DNA of 64,000 nt from Pseudomonas sp. CCC3.1 (GCF_034347405.1 NZ_CP133778.1:1116001-1180000); one strand, 5' to 3'; positions 54,272 through 63,513 are shown, numbered from the stretch's first letter. Notes: generated by a model not told the origin, from the sequence alone. Program-made: numbers and translations.

Positions 54272-54438
54272 TAATTTATTCCATTAAAAATAATGTGAGT
54301 GGTTGAAGTCCTGAGCTTAGTTGTGGGGTCTCAACGTTCAATGAAGCAACTGCGATGCCGCCTGTAAGAAATACCACTTGTGCACGCAGGTTTGTATTCA
54401 GAGGCTTCCGTGCCTTGAATACACAGTGGTGCTGTTAA

Positions 54439-54936
54439 TCAGGGGTAATCAATAGCGACTATATAGACCCACTGCTCGCCGGTCGGTGTTTGAACCTGCA
54501 CTTCGGCATCCAGCGATTTGCCAATCAGGGCACGCGCCAGAGGGGAATCGATACTGATCAGGCCTTGTTTAAGGTCCAGTTCATCGGGGCCGACGATGCG
54601 GTAGCGCGATTGTTTGCCATCTTCATCTTCAATCGTGACCCATGCGCCGAAATACACTTTGTTCGGGTCGCTGGGTTTTTCGCTCACTACTTTCAGACTT
54701 TCAAGGCGCTTGGTGAGAAAGCGCACGCGGCTGTCGATTTCGCGCAGCATTTTTTTGCCGTAGGTGTATTCAGCGTTTTCCGAACGATCACCTTGAGCCG
54801 CCGCCTCACTGACCGACTGCGTGACCTGCGGCCTGCGCACATGCCACAGCTCATGCAGTTCTGCGCGCATCCGCGCTTCACCTTCGGGGGTGATCAGCGC
54901 GGTGCCGGCAGGGCGGGGCGGACGGTAGCGACTCAT
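54439..54936 (-). CDS. greB: Transcription elongation factor GreB
   Basis: A 165-residue protein from the ATG at 54936 (MSRYRPPRPAGTALITPEGE). The N-terminal coiled coil (about 15-85) has the GRE signature (AAAQGDRSENAEYTYGKKML, with acidic tip residues) and the C-terminal FKBP-like domain carries VYFGAWVTIEDEDG and SIDSPLARALIGKSLDAEV. GreB enters the RNA polymerase secondary channel and triggers cleavage of backtracked RNA. The distinct length and the PRPAG start favour GreB over GreA. Confidence 0.93.
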   Translation of the reverse strand: MSRYRPPRPAGTALITPEGEARMRAELHELWHVRRPQVTQSVSEAAAQGDRSENAEYTYGKKMLREIDSRVRFLTKRLESLKVVSEKPSDPNKVYFGAWVTIEDEDGKQSRYRIVGPDELDLKQGLISIDSPLARALIGKSLDAEVQVQTPTGEQWVYIVAIDYP

Positions 54937-54970
54937 GGGCAATCCGTTGGCAGAGAAGGGCGCGAGTCTA

Positions 54971-57478
54971 TCAGCCCTCGCGCAGCACTGTCAGCGGGCT
55001 GGCATTCAGCGCCCGGCGGGTGCCAAACACTCCGGCGCCGCCGACCATCACGGCGCCGAACACAGGCAGCAGCAATAGCCACGGGTGCGGATGCCAAGGC
55101 AGATCAAAGGCATAGCGGTACAGGGCCAGACTCACCAGTTCTGCGCCTAACGCGGCGAGCAAGCCGCTGGTGGCGCCCAGCAGTCCGAACTCGATACGGC
55201 GGGCCTTGATCAATAATTTGCGTTCGGCGCCCAGCGCCCGTAGCAGGGCGCCTTGGCGAATGCGCTCATCCAGGGTGGATTGCAAGCCGGAAAACAGCAC
55301 CGCCATCCCCGCAGCCAACACGAACAACAGCACGTACTCAATGGCAATCGTGACTTGCGCCAGGATGCTGCGCAGCTGCTCGAGCAAGGCATCAATCGGC
55401 AGAATGGTCACTGCCGGGAAGCTGCGTGACAGCTCGATGATTTCTTTGTCGTGGCCCGGCGCCAGGTAAAAGCTGGTGAGGAAGGTGGTTGGCAAATCCT
55501 GCAAGGTGCCGGGCTGGAAGATCATGAAGAAGTTGGGCTGAAAGTTGTCCCAGTTGATGCTGCGCAAACTGCTGACCTGCGCCTCACGGTTAACCCCGGC
55601 CACGGTAAACACCAAGTGATCGCCCAGTTTCAGCTTCAGGCTTTCGGCCACCTTGGCCTCAACCGAGACCCCCGGAACTTCGCCGGTTGGTTGCGCCGTC
55701 CACCACTGACCCGCCGTCAGTTCGTTACCCTCGGGCAGGTCGGCTGCCCAGGTCAGGCTCAAGTCGCGCTGCACGGCTTTGTCGCCGCTGGAGTCTTTGG
55801 TGACCAGTTCTTGCACCGGCTCGCCGTTGATACTGATCAAGCGCCCGGGAACCACGGGGTAGATCGGTGCTGCCTGCGCTTGAAGTTCATGCAGGCGTGC
55901 GCCGAAGGTGTCTTTGTCGGCGGGCAGGATGTTCAGTGCAAAGTAGTTGGGCGCGTCTTTGGGCAGCTGGTTTTGCCACGTGTCGAGCAACTCGCCACGT
56001 AGCAAGGCAATGAGCGCCATGGACAGCAGAATCAGGCCAAAGGCCAGAGCCTGGCCCGCAGCAGCCAAGGGCTGACGCAGTAACTGCCCCAAACCCAGGC
56101 GCCACGGTAATGAGGCCCCGGCCAAACCGCGACGAAGCCCCTGCAAGCCGAGCAACAACAGGCTGCCAAGCACCAGCGCAGCAATGACGCCACCACCGAG
56201 CAGGGCGAAGGTCAGTACCAGATCCAGGCTCATGCGCCACATGATCAGACCCAGCGCCAGCAGCGCGGCCCCGTAGACGCTCCACGTGCTGGCCGGGATC
56301 GGCAGGATGTCACGGCGCAGCACCCGCAGCGGTGGTACGCGTCCCAGTGCGGCCAGGGGTGGCAGGGCAAAACCGGCCAGTGCCACCAGTCCGGTGCCCA
56401 TCCCGGCAATCGCTGGCATCAGGCCGCCGGGCGGTACGTCGGCGGGGAGCAAATCGTGCAGTAAAGCGAACAAGCCGAGTTGCGCGAGCCAGCCCAGCAG
56501 AGCGCCAGCGAGGCTGGCCAGCAGCCCGAGAATGGCCAGTTGCAGGGCAAACAGCCACAGTGTTTCTCGACGCGACAAGCCCAGGCAGCGCAGCAGGGCA
56601 CTGGCGTCAAAACGGCGATTGGCGAAACGGGTTGCCGACAAGGCAACAGCGACTCCGGCGAGCAGTACCGCCACCAGGCTGGCCATATTCAGATAACGCT
56701 CGGCCTTGCCCAGGGCGCCGCCAATCTGCTGGTTGCCATCGCGGCCGTCCAGCAGGCGCTGGTTGGCTTCCAGGCCGGGTTTGATGGTTTGTCGGTACGA
56801 CTCAAGCGCAGGCGCCTCGCCGCGCCACAGCTCGCGAAAGCTGACCCGGCTGCCCGGTTGCACGATACCGGTGGCCTGAAGGTCGTCCAGGTTGATCAGT
56901 ACGCGTGGGGTGAGGCTGTAAAAATTACCGGCGCGGTCGGGTTCGTAGGTCAGAACGCGGGTGATCTTGACGGTTTTTGAGCCGACATCAATCTCATCAC
57001 CCACATGCAGGTCGAGCGCGGTCAGCAGCCGGGGCTCTACCCAAGCTTCTCCGGACGTTGGTCCGCCGCCGGGTTGTTCTTGCGCGAAGGGTTGCGCAGC
57101 GCTTTTGAGTGCCCCACGCAGCGGATAGGCGCTGTCGGCGGCTTTGATACTGGACAGCTGAATACCGTTGTCGGTGGCAATCACGCTGGAGAATTCGACG
57201 ATCTGCGCGTGTTGCAGACCCAACTCCTTGCCGACTTTGATTTGTTCTTCGCGGGCAGGCGAGCTGCCTTCCAGCACCAGGTCGGCGCCCAGGAATTCGG
57301 TCGCACGCAATACCATCGCGCCATTAAGGCGGGCACCGAAGTAGCCGATGGCGGTGCTGGCAGCCACTGCGACCAGCAGGGCGAAAAACAGCACCCGCAA
57401 CTCACCGGCGCGGGCATCGCGTAGCAGTTGGCGGAAGGCGAGGCTGATCATGCGCAACAGTGGCAGGCGTGCCATCAA
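54971..57478 (-). CDS. ABC transporter permease, FtsX-like (YbbP type)
   Basis: The 835-residue inner-membrane protein has an FtsX-type build: one helix near 25-45, a large periplasmic domain, a central block of helices (about 260-480), a second periplasmic domain and three C-terminal helices ending GTRRALNASPLTVLREG. It is the partner of the ATPase at 57475, sharing ATGA at the junction. YbbA/YbbP-type pairs lie next to tesA in many gammaproteobacteria, as here, but what they move is not settled (lipid or envelope-related work is suspected). Confidence 0.9.
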   Translation of the reverse strand: MMARLPLLRMISLAFRQLLRDARAGELRVLFFALLVAVAASTAIGYFGARLNGAMVLRATEFLGADLVLEGSSPAREEQIKVGKELGLQHAQIVEFSSVIATDNGIQLSSIKAADSAYPLRGALKSAAQPFAQEQPGGGPTSGEAWVEPRLLTALDLHVGDEIDVGSKTVKITRVLTYEPDRAGNFYSLTPRVLINLDDLQATGIVQPGSRVSFRELWRGEAPALESYRQTIKPGLEANQRLLDGRDGNQQIGGALGKAERYLNMASLVAVLLAGVAVALSATRFANRRFDASALLRCLGLSRRETLWLFALQLAILGLLASLAGALLGWLAQLGLFALLHDLLPADVPPGGLMPAIAGMGTGLVALAGFALPPLAALGRVPPLRVLRRDILPIPASTWSVYGAALLALGLIMWRMSLDLVLTFALLGGGVIAALVLGSLLLLGLQGLRRGLAGASLPWRLGLGQLLRQPLAAAGQALAFGLILLSMALIALLRGELLDTWQNQLPKDAPNYFALNILPADKDTFGARLHELQAQAAPIYPVVPGRLISINGEPVQELVTKDSSGDKAVQRDLSLTWAADLPEGNELTAGQWWTAQPTGEVPGVSVEAKVAESLKLKLGDHLVFTVAGVNREAQVSSLRSINWDNFQPNFFMIFQPGTLQDLPTTFLTSFYLAPGHDKEIIELSRSFPAVTILPIDALLEQLRSILAQVTIAIEYVLLFVLAAGMAVLFSGLQSTLDERIRQGALLRALGAERKLLIKARRIEFGLLGATSGLLAALGAELVSLALYRYAFDLPWHPHPWLLLLPVFGAVMVGGAGVFGTRRALNASPLTVLREG

Positions 57479-58158
57479 GGCTCCAGAGGGCCGACCAAAT
57501 GGCCAGCGTCAAGGCGGATCAGGCGTCGGCAGCGATGGGCCAGACGTTCGTCATGGGTCACCAGAACCAGCGTGGTGCCCTGCTCTTTGTTCAGCTCAAA
57601 GAGCAAGTCGGTAATGCGCTCACCTGTGTGGCTGTCGAGGTTGCCGGTGGGTTCGTCGGCAAATAGCACGTCCGGGTTGGCGGCAAATGCGCGGGCGATG
57701 GCGACGCGCTGCTGTTCGCCGCCGGACAGCTGGCGCGGCGAGTGAGTCAGGCGCTGGCCCAGACCGACACGTTCCAGCAGATGGCGTGCGTGTTCGCGGG
57801 CGTCTTTGCGGCCATCCAGCTCCAGCGGCAGCATCACGTTTTCCAGTGCGTTGAGGCTGTCGAGCAGTTGGAACGACTGGAAGACGAAGCCGACGTGTTC
57901 GGCGCGCACGCGGGCGCGTTGGTCTTCATCCAGTGTGCTGAGCGCATGCCCGGCCAAAATAACGTCGCCCTGGCTTGGCAGATCGAGCCCGGCAAGCAGG
58001 CCCAGCAGGGTGGACTTTCCGGAACCCGATGCCCCGACTATCGCCAGGCTGTCGCCTTTGTGCAGCTCAAGACTTAAAGGATGCAGGATGGTTAACTCGC
58101 CTTCCGCGCTGGGAACCACTTTGCTAAGGTTCTGCGCGGTGAGAATACTTTCGCCCAT
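57475..58158 (-). CDS. ABC transporter ATPase (YbbA/LolD type)
   Basis: From the ATG at 58158 the protein has 227 residues. Walker A is GASGSGKST, the Q loop is in VGFVFQSFQLL, the signature LSGGEQQRVAIARA is intact, Walker B VLFADEPTGNLD precedes HTGE, and the switch His is in LVLVTHDERLA. This is the LolD/MacB/YbbA class that powers FtsX-like permeases by a mechanotransmission mode rather than transport through a channel. It overlaps the permease start and is divergent from tesA with only ten bases between start codons. Confidence 0.92.
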   Translation of the reverse strand: MGESILTAQNLSKVVPSAEGELTILHPLSLELHKGDSLAIVGASGSGKSTLLGLLAGLDLPSQGDVILAGHALSTLDEDQRARVRAEHVGFVFQSFQLLDSLNALENVMLPLELDGRKDAREHARHLLERVGLGQRLTHSPRQLSGGEQQRVAIARAFAANPDVLFADEPTGNLDSHTGERITDLLFELNKEQGTTLVLVTHDERLAHRCRRLIRLDAGHLVGPLEP

Positions 58159-58168
58159 GGAGAATCCA

Positions 58169-58774
58169 ATGCGTACGTGGTTTTTAAGTGCTGCTCTGGC
58201 CCTGATGTGTATAGCGCAGAATGCAGCAGCGGGAACAATCTTGATCGTCGGCGATAGTATCAGCGCGGCTCTGGGCCTGGATACCCGTCTGGGATGGGCG
58301 TCTTTGCTGCAACAGCGCTTGAAAGAGCAGGGGTATGACGACCAGGTGGCCAATGCTTCGATCAGTGGTGACACCAGCGCAGGCGGGCTGTCGCGCTTGC
58401 CTGCACTGCTTGCAGAGCATAAACCGGAGGTGGTGATTGTTGAGCTGGGAGCCAATGACGGGCTGCGCGGCCAGCCGCCTGCGCAATTGAAACAAAATCT
58501 TGCCGGGATGGTTGATGCCTCGCAAAAAGCCGGCGCGAAGGTGCTGTTGCTGGGCATGTTATTGCCGCCCAATTATGGTCGGCGCTATACCCAGGCGTTT
58601 GCCAAGGTGTACACCGATGTGGCGAGTGAGAAGAAGGTCGCGCTGGTGCCGTTTTTCCTGGAGGGGGTGGGCGGTCATCCGGAGTTTATTCAGGCGGACG
58701 GACTGCATCCGAAGGCCAATGCACAGGGCCGTTTACTGGATAATGTGTGGCCAACCCTAAAACTGCTGCTTTGA
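58169..58774 (+). CDS. tesA: Periplasmic acyl-CoA thioesterase I / lysophospholipase / arylesterase
   Basis: The ATG at 58169 is preferred because the AUG four codons upstream would overlap the divergent ATPase start and GGAGAA precedes 58169. The 201-residue SGNH hydrolase has a signal peptide (1-21), GDSISAALG with nucleophile Ser30, the GAND block (VIVELGANDGLRG), and the catalytic Asp-His in IQADGLHPKANAQGR. TesA hydrolyses long-chain acyl thioesters and esters in the periplasm. It is divergent from its usual neighbours, the YbbA/YbbP genes. Confidence 0.93.
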   Translation: MRTWFLSAALALMCIAQNAAAGTILIVGDSISAALGLDTRLGWASLLQQRLKEQGYDDQVANASISGDTSAGGLSRLPALLAEHKPEVVIVELGANDGLRGQPPAQLKQNLAGMVDASQKAGAKVLLLGMLLPPNYGRRYTQAFAKVYTDVASEKKVALVPFFLEGVGGHPEFIQADGLHPKANAQGRLLDNVWPTLKLLL

Positions 58775-58832
58775 TGCTTTTCTAGCGGCATTCTTTCGGC
58801 TAAGGTGGCGCCCCCCCGATTTGGAGCCCCTG

Positions 58833-59126
58833 ATGTCGCGTCCTGCCTGGTCTTTATATGCTTATCAACTGATCGAGCCCGATGAGCAGCTCGATTTGTT
58901 CGCCTGCCAGGAAGTACGGGTGCATTTGGTGACGCGCCAATTGGAGCTGGGCGGCACGATTGACCGCACGTTGTGTGGCTCGTTGCTGCCTGCGCAGCCG
59001 CGTTGGTCAGACGTCACGCGCAAAGTTTTTCAAGACCATCGGCTGTGCCCGTTGTGCCGGGCGATCATCGAATCGCAACGCCGTGGAACAGAGCCAATCT
59101 GGCCTGAGTTGCGCTTTGAACTATGA
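58833..59126 (+). CDS. Hypothetical small cysteine-containing protein
   Basis: A 97-residue soluble protein from ATG 58833. The C-terminal half has the pattern CGSLLPAQP ... HRLCPLCRAII, i.e. a CxxC pair with another Cys and His nearby, which may bind zinc. No family is known to me. It lies 58 bases after tesA and may share its transcript. It ends shortly before the L,D-transpeptidase gene. Confidence 0.7.
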   Translation: MSRPAWSLYAYQLIEPDEQLDLFACQEVRVHLVTRQLELGGTIDRTLCGSLLPAQPRWSDVTRKVFQDHRLCPLCRAIIESQRRGTEPIWPELRFEL

Positions 59127-59232
59127 TTCAACCTGTCTGAAACCTTAAGACGTACTACGACGCCTCCCGGCTTCTCAAGGCGGCGTGTACACTCCCTTTT
59201 TGTCCCCGTTGATTCTGCGAAGGATGTCCCGG

Positions 59233-60261
59233 ATGTTGTCGCGCCTGCCTGCCGTCACCCGCTACCTGTCAGTTGCCGCACTGTGTGTTGCGGGTCCCGT
59301 TTATGCGCTTGAGTTTCCGCTGCCGCCGCCAGGTGAAGACGTGGTCGGGCAGGTCCAGGTTATCAAGGGCAAGTACGAGGACTCCTTCTCTGACCTTGGC
59401 AACGAATACGAACTGGGTTACTCGGAAATGATTGCCGCCAACCCGGGTGTTGATGCCTGGTTGCCGGTCAAAAAGAATCTGGATGGAACGATCGTCGACA
59501 CCGACATTGTGCTGCCGACCCAGTTCATCCTGCCGCCGGGCAAGCGCGAAGGCATCGTGATCAACCTGGCCGAGTACCGGTTGTATTACTTCCCTAAAGA
59601 TCAAAACAAGGTGTACACCTTTCCACTGGGCATTGGCCGTGAGGGCTGGGGTTCGCCGGTGGGTGTGACGAAGGTAACTGCCAAGACGCCAAACCCGACC
59701 TGGACGCCTCCCGCTTCGATCAAGGCCGAACATGCCGCCAATGGCGATCCGTTGCCCAATGTTGTGCCCGCAGGCCCAGATAACCCGCTAGGGCCCTTCA
59801 AGTTCACGCTTGGCATGCCGGGCTATCTGATTCATGGTTCGAACGCCAAGTTTGGTATCGGCACAGGCACCAGCCATGGCTGCTTCCGCATGCTGAACAA
59901 AAACGTGCTTGAAATGGCCAGCATGGTGCCGGTAGGCACTCCAGTCAGAATCATCAATGAGCCGTACAAAATCGGTGTCAGTGGCGGCAAGGTTTACCTT
60001 GAGGTGCACGAGCCGTTAAATGTTAAAGATGGTTCATTACTCGCAAAAAGTGACAAGTCGCATTTGACTCCCGAAGACCTGCAGAACAAGTACGCGGCCT
60101 TTATGAACTTTTTGCTAAAGCATAAAGACCTGGAAAACATCATCCAGATCGACAAGGACAAAGCGTTCCCTGTTGTCGGTGCTGAAACCGGGATACCTGA
60201 AGAGATTGGTATTGCCAATACCGCCGCGCCGGTGGGGCAGTCGCTGGACTACGTTCAGTAA
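59233..60261 (+). CDS. L,D-transpeptidase (YbiS/ErfK type)
   Basis: The start at 59233 (MLSRLPAVTRYLS, ribosome site GAAGGA at 59218) gives 342 residues with a signal peptide of about 25. A LysM-like segment (about 43-100) precedes the YkuD domain, whose catalytic block HGSN ... SHGCFRM puts His201, His215 and nucleophile Cys217 in place. These enzymes make 3-3 cross-links in peptidoglycan or attach Braun-type lipoprotein to it. The next gene downstream encodes OprI, the lipoprotein of this type in Pseudomonas, which supports the attachment role; this is inference. Confidence 0.92.
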   Translation: MLSRLPAVTRYLSVAALCVAGPVYALEFPLPPPGEDVVGQVQVIKGKYEDSFSDLGNEYELGYSEMIAANPGVDAWLPVKKNLDGTIVDTDIVLPTQFILPPGKREGIVINLAEYRLYYFPKDQNKVYTFPLGIGREGWGSPVGVTKVTAKTPNPTWTPPASIKAEHAANGDPLPNVVPAGPDNPLGPFKFTLGMPGYLIHGSNAKFGIGTGTSHGCFRMLNKNVLEMASMVPVGTPVRIINEPYKIGVSGGKVYLEVHEPLNVKDGSLLAKSDKSHLTPEDLQNKYAAFMNFLLKHKDLENIIQIDKDKAFPVVGAETGIPEEIGIANTAAPVGQSLDYVQ

Positions 60262-60276
60262 TAGCACTGAAGCATT

Positions 60277-60314
60277 AAAAAGCCGCCATGGTTAACTCCC
60301 TGGCGGTTTTTTTT
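60277..60314 (+). terminator. Terminator after the L,D-transpeptidase gene
   Basis: GCCGCCA / TGGCGGT stem with a 12-base loop and eight T. Confidence 0.85.
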
Positions 60315-60341
60315 ATGACCGGCTTAGTTACGGGCAGGCAT

Positions 60342-60373
60342 AAAAAAAGCCGACCCATGAATGGGTCGGCTTC
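60342..60373 (-). terminator. Terminator of oprI
   Basis: On the minus strand, AAGCCGACCCAT / ATGGGTCGGCTT forms a 12-base stem and is followed by seven U in the transcript. It stops the abundant oprI message. Confidence 0.92.
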
Positions 60374-60394
60374 GATAATAATCCCGAAGGACTA

Positions 60395-60646
60395 TTACTT
60401 GCGGCTTGCTTTTTCAAGCATGCGCAGAGCACGTTCGTTAGCTTCATCAGCAGTCTGTTGTGCTTTTTGAGCAGCAGCCAGAGCTTCGTCAGCTTTGCGG
60501 TAGGCTTCGTCAGCACGAGCCTGGGAACGAGCTGCTGCATCTTCAGTTGCAGTCAGACGGGCTTCAGTTTCTTTAGATACGCTGCTGCAACCGGTAGCCA
60601 GAACTGCGGCCAATGCCAGAGCAGAGAATTTCAGAACGTTGTTCAT
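60395..60646 (-). CDS. oprI: OprI, major outer-membrane murein lipoprotein
   Basis: From ATG 60646 the protein has 83 residues, the exact OprI length. The lipobox LATGC puts the lipid on Cys20. The mature part is a heptad coiled coil rich in Ala (ADEAYRKADEALAAAQKAQQ), and the end ASRK has the C-terminal lysine used for covalent linkage to peptidoglycan. It is the Pseudomonas counterpart of E. coli Lpp and is highly expressed, consistent with the strong terminator. A -35-like TTGCGC and -10-like TACAAG pair, 17 bases apart, is seen about 75-110 bases upstream of the start. Confidence 0.96.
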   Translation of the reverse strand: MNNVLKFSALALAAVLATGCSSVSKETEARLTATEDAAARSQARADEAYRKADEALAAAQKAQQTADEANERALRMLEKASRK

Positions 60647-61104
60647 CGTGTTCCCCTTCAAGGACTTTCTAATTGAAGCTGCTCCTTCAACATGAGGAAA
60701 CAGCCGGCGTACATACTACCCATTACTTGTAGTAAGTAAACTGACCTAGCGCAAGAACCAAAAAAAATAATTGGCAATCAAAGCCAATAGGCTAGATTTA
60801 ACAGATTGTGTCTGACAAAACAGCTGTTTTTTTGGTGGCCGCCAGCGTGCGGTGAGCAAATATAAAGACCCCCCGAAGTGACTTCAAGAGGGCGCTTGCG
60901 TCTTAGCTTCAACCTTCCGAAAAATGTTCTGAACGCATTCGCTGCATAGCCTGGAAAAATCCTTGATCGAGGGTTTTACGTCCGTCTTTGCGTGCGCGCA
61001 CTCACTGAGCATGAATTGCGAGAGCGACTATGATGGCCTAGTAGTTCCCTCGGCGGAAAAACACCAGTAAGGTAGGGGTCACAGTCCAAGACCCGCGAGG
61101 AGCA
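60647..61104. other. Gap between oprI and the GNAT gene
   Basis: This stretch holds the oprI leader and promoter (minus strand) and the start region of the GNAT gene (GAGGAG at 61096-61101). I see no further gene or repeat. Confidence 0.5.
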
Positions 61105-61389
61105 ATGATGAGCGAGGCGCTGTCCATCCACCATGACCAGGCAGGTCACCAGTTTGAGACCACAATCGACGGTCATCGTGCCTACCTGACCTACATGGAT
61201 CTGGGTAAGCAGACTCTGGATATTTATCGCACGTTTGTACCCAATGCCCTTCGCGGACGGGGCATTGCGGCAGCCTTGACCGAGCAGGCCCTCGATTACG
61301 CCGAGAAAATGGGCTACGAGGTGATTCCCTCGTGTTCTTACGTAGAACGCTACATGGAGCGTCACAAGCGCGCTCAGGCCAAGACCTGA
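61105..61389 (+). CDS. Small GNAT-fold N-acetyltransferase (YjdJ type)
   Basis: A 94-residue protein of the short GNAT-like group: acetyl-CoA-binding motif LRGRGIAAALTEQAL and the following YAEKMGYEVIPSCSYVERYME. This minimal version lacks the N-terminal part of larger GNATs and its substrate is not known. The gene ends 14 bases before a perfect hairpin terminator shared with the convergent DAHP synthase gene. Confidence 0.88.
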   Translation: MMSEALSIHHDQAGHQFETTIDGHRAYLTYMDLGKQTLDIYRTFVPNALRGRGIAAALTEQALDYAEKMGYEVIPSCSYVERYMERHKRAQAKT

Positions 61390-61402
61390 AACGACACTGC
61401 AT

Positions 61403-61432
61403 AAAAAACGCCGGGCTAGCCCGGCGTTTTTG
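61403..61432. terminator. Bidirectional terminator between the GNAT and DAHP synthase genes
   Basis: AAAAACGCCGGGC / GCCCGGCGTTTTT, a nearly perfect palindrome with T runs on both strands, between convergent genes. Confidence 0.92.
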
Positions 61433-61446
61433 TGTGCGCTGAAGAA

Positions 61447-62523
61447 TCAGCCGCGAGCACGTTTTGGCAGTACGTCCTTGAGCTTGGCGTGCATGCTGCG
61501 CAAGGTGCTCTCGGTGCTCGCCCAGTCGATGCAGGCATCGGTGATCGAGACGCCGTACTGCAAGTCTTCTAGGTTTTTAGGAATCGCCTGACAACCCCAA
61601 TTCAGATGACTTTCGACCATCAGGCCGATAATCGACTGGTTACCTTCGAGGATCTGGTTGGCCACGTTCTCCATCACCAGCGGTTGCAGCGCCGGGTCTT
61701 TGTTGGAGTTGGCGTGGCTGCAGTCGACCATGATGTTCGGGGTGATTTTGGCCTTGGTCAGTGCCTGCTCGCAGAGTGCCACGCTGACCGAGTCATAGTT
61801 CGGTTTGCCGTTGCCACCGCGCAATACCACGTGGCCGTATGCGTTGCCCTTGGTGGTGACGATGGACACGCCACCTTCCTGGTTGATCCCCAGGAAGCGG
61901 TGTGGGCTCGACACCGACTGCAAGGCGTTGATCGCCACCGTCAGGCCGCCATCCGTGCCGTTTTTAAAGCCCACGGCCGAAGACAGGCCGGAGGCCATTT
62001 CGCGGTGAGTCTGCGACTCGGTGGTGCGCGCGCCAATGGCCGACCAACTGATGAGGTCTTGCAGGTACTGCGGGGAGATTGGATCAAGGGCTTCTGTGGC
62101 GGTTGGCAGGCCCATCTCGGCCAGGTCCAGCAGCAATTTGCGGCCGATGTGCAGACCGTCTTCGATCTTGAACGAGTCGTCCAGGTACGGGTCGTTGATC
62201 AGGCCTTTCCAGCCCACGGTAGTCCGTGGTTTTTCGAAATAAACCCGCATGACCAGATACAGCGTGTCGCTGACTTCAGCCGCGAGCACCTTGAGACGCT
62301 CGGCGTACTCGTGGGCGGCTTTGAGGTCGTGGATCGAGCAAGGCCCGATGACAACGAACAGTCGATGGTCTTTGCCATCCAGGATGTTGCGAATGACCTC
62401 ACGCCCCTTGGTCACGGTCTGCAGCGCTGTGTCGCTGAGAGGAATCTCGCGCTTGAGCTGTTCAGGTGTGATCAGGGTTTCGTTGGAGGCAACGTTAAGG
62501 TCGTCGATCGGTAAATCAGCCAT
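61447..62523 (-). CDS. 3-deoxy-D-arabino-heptulosonate 7-phosphate (DAHP) synthase, class I
   Basis: The ATG at 62523 (MADLPIDDLNVASNETLITP) gives 358 residues as in the AroF/G/H family. Landmarks: VVIGPCSIHD with the active-site Cys, MRVYFEKPRTTVGWKGLIND (PEP site), GARTTESQTHREMASGLS, and MVDCSHANSNKDP with the metal-binding His. It condenses PEP and erythrose 4-phosphate, the first step of the shikimate route. Which aromatic amino acid inhibits it cannot be read safely; Tyr- or Trp-sensitive forms are both possible. Confidence 0.94.
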   Translation of the reverse strand: MADLPIDDLNVASNETLITPEQLKREIPLSDTALQTVTKGREVIRNILDGKDHRLFVVIGPCSIHDLKAAHEYAERLKVLAAEVSDTLYLVMRVYFEKPRTTVGWKGLINDPYLDDSFKIEDGLHIGRKLLLDLAEMGLPTATEALDPISPQYLQDLISWSAIGARTTESQTHREMASGLSSAVGFKNGTDGGLTVAINALQSVSSPHRFLGINQEGGVSIVTTKGNAYGHVVLRGGNGKPNYDSVSVALCEQALTKAKITPNIMVDCSHANSNKDPALQPLVMENVANQILEGNQSIIGLMVESHLNWGCQAIPKNLEDLQYGVSITDACIDWASTESTLRSMHAKLKDVLPKRARG

Positions 62524-62654
62524 CGTGTTACTCGTCAGGTCACGGGTGCCGGCCGCCAGCGATCCCCGTGCGGCGGAGCACAGCTTGATTGAGCGCATCG
62601 GGGAGCCGAACCTTAACGCGTTAAGCGGTTATTCGACAATGGGCATACAGCGCT

Positions 62655-63107
62655 TTAATCAAGCGCAGGTTGTGCCAATGCATGATCCAGAGTCGCCTGA
62701 GAAAACTCCACCGCGTGACGATTGACCCATTCCAGCGCCAACGCTTCCATATTTTCCGGGAGCTGGTTTTGCTCATGCTGGAGACGGTAATAGTGTTCGA
62801 TCTGACACACCTGCTCACCCATACGTGCGCCAAACAGGATTTGGTCATCGGTAAAGGCCACGCCAACCCGGTAGCCCTGAGGCTGTTTCTCGCACCAGGC
62901 GATATAGCCGGGGTAGTGCGCTGTTTCACCCAGGCTTGGCATGTGCATGTCGACCGCCGCGCCGCGTCGCCAGCCTCTGTCACTGTTGCATGCGACGCCG
63001 CCGAGGCTGATAGAGTGCAGCTTCTGGCGCGAAAGAGCGGGTTGTTTGCGGGGGGTTATCTCAACAGGAACATCATCTGGGTGAGGTAAAAAACGACCCA
63101 TGTACAC
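62655..63107 (-). CDS. PilZ-domain protein
   Basis: The 150-residue protein carries an N-terminal PilZ domain (about 15-100): RKQPALSRQ with the RxxxR-type basic motif and SISLGGVAC with the D/NxSxxG-like motif that together hold cyclic di-GMP, then GYIAWCEKQ and GYRVGVAFTDD. The C-terminal 45 residues are helical (EHYYRLQHEQNQLPENMEAL). It may respond to c-di-GMP in motility or adhesion. Here the second motif reads S-L-S-like rather than DxSxxG, so binding is not certain. It is divergent from the thioredoxin-like gene. Confidence 0.85.
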   Translation of the reverse strand: MYMGRFLPHPDDVPVEITPRKQPALSRQKLHSISLGGVACNSDRGWRRGAAVDMHMPSLGETAHYPGYIAWCEKQPQGYRVGVAFTDDQILFGARMGEQVCQIEHYYRLQHEQNQLPENMEALALEWVNRHAVEFSQATLDHALAQPALD

Positions 63108-63150
63108 ACACTCCGAGTGCTAGCAACTTGATATTGTTTTGGTGAGTATA

Positions 63151-63486
63151 GTGGCTGAAATGGAACTGACTGACTTTGATGCGGACCAGCACCTGCTGAC
63201 GTTGCGCGGCACCTCACTGGTGGTGTTCACCAGTATCGGGTGTTCGAGCTGTCGAGTGGCGCGCAAGATGTTGCCCGACATGCAGTTACCCATTGACCAG
63301 TTGTGCTGGATTGACGCGGGTAACAATGGTGGGCTGGTCGAACGCTATGAGATCTTCCACCTTCCTGCGCTGTTTGTCGTGCGTGACGGTGTGTTTTATG
63401 GCGAGTTGAAGTCTCGTCTCAGCGAAGGCGAGCTGTCTCATCACATTCGACAGGCCTTGCTGCATGAGCCCGACGAGCTACCTTGA
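63151..63486 (+). CDS. Thioredoxin-like protein
   Basis: The GTG at 63151 is preferred (GGTGAG upstream); an ATG three codons later is an alternative. The 111-residue protein has a thioredoxin fold with the active-site motif C-S-S-C (VVFTSIGCSSCRVARKML) and cis-proline region FHLPALFVVRDG. The CSSC instead of CGPC motif points to a different redox potential from thioredoxin 1. A cytoplasmic thiol-disulphide role is likely; the partner is unknown. The 5'-nucleotidase gene follows 27 bases later. Confidence 0.8.
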   Translation: MAEMELTDFDADQHLLTLRGTSLVVFTSIGCSSCRVARKMLPDMQLPIDQLCWIDAGNNGGLVERYEIFHLPALFVVRDGVFYGELKSRLSEGELSHHIRQALLHEPDELP

Positions 63487-63513
63487 ATCCTTCAACCACA
63501 CGGTGCAGATGAT

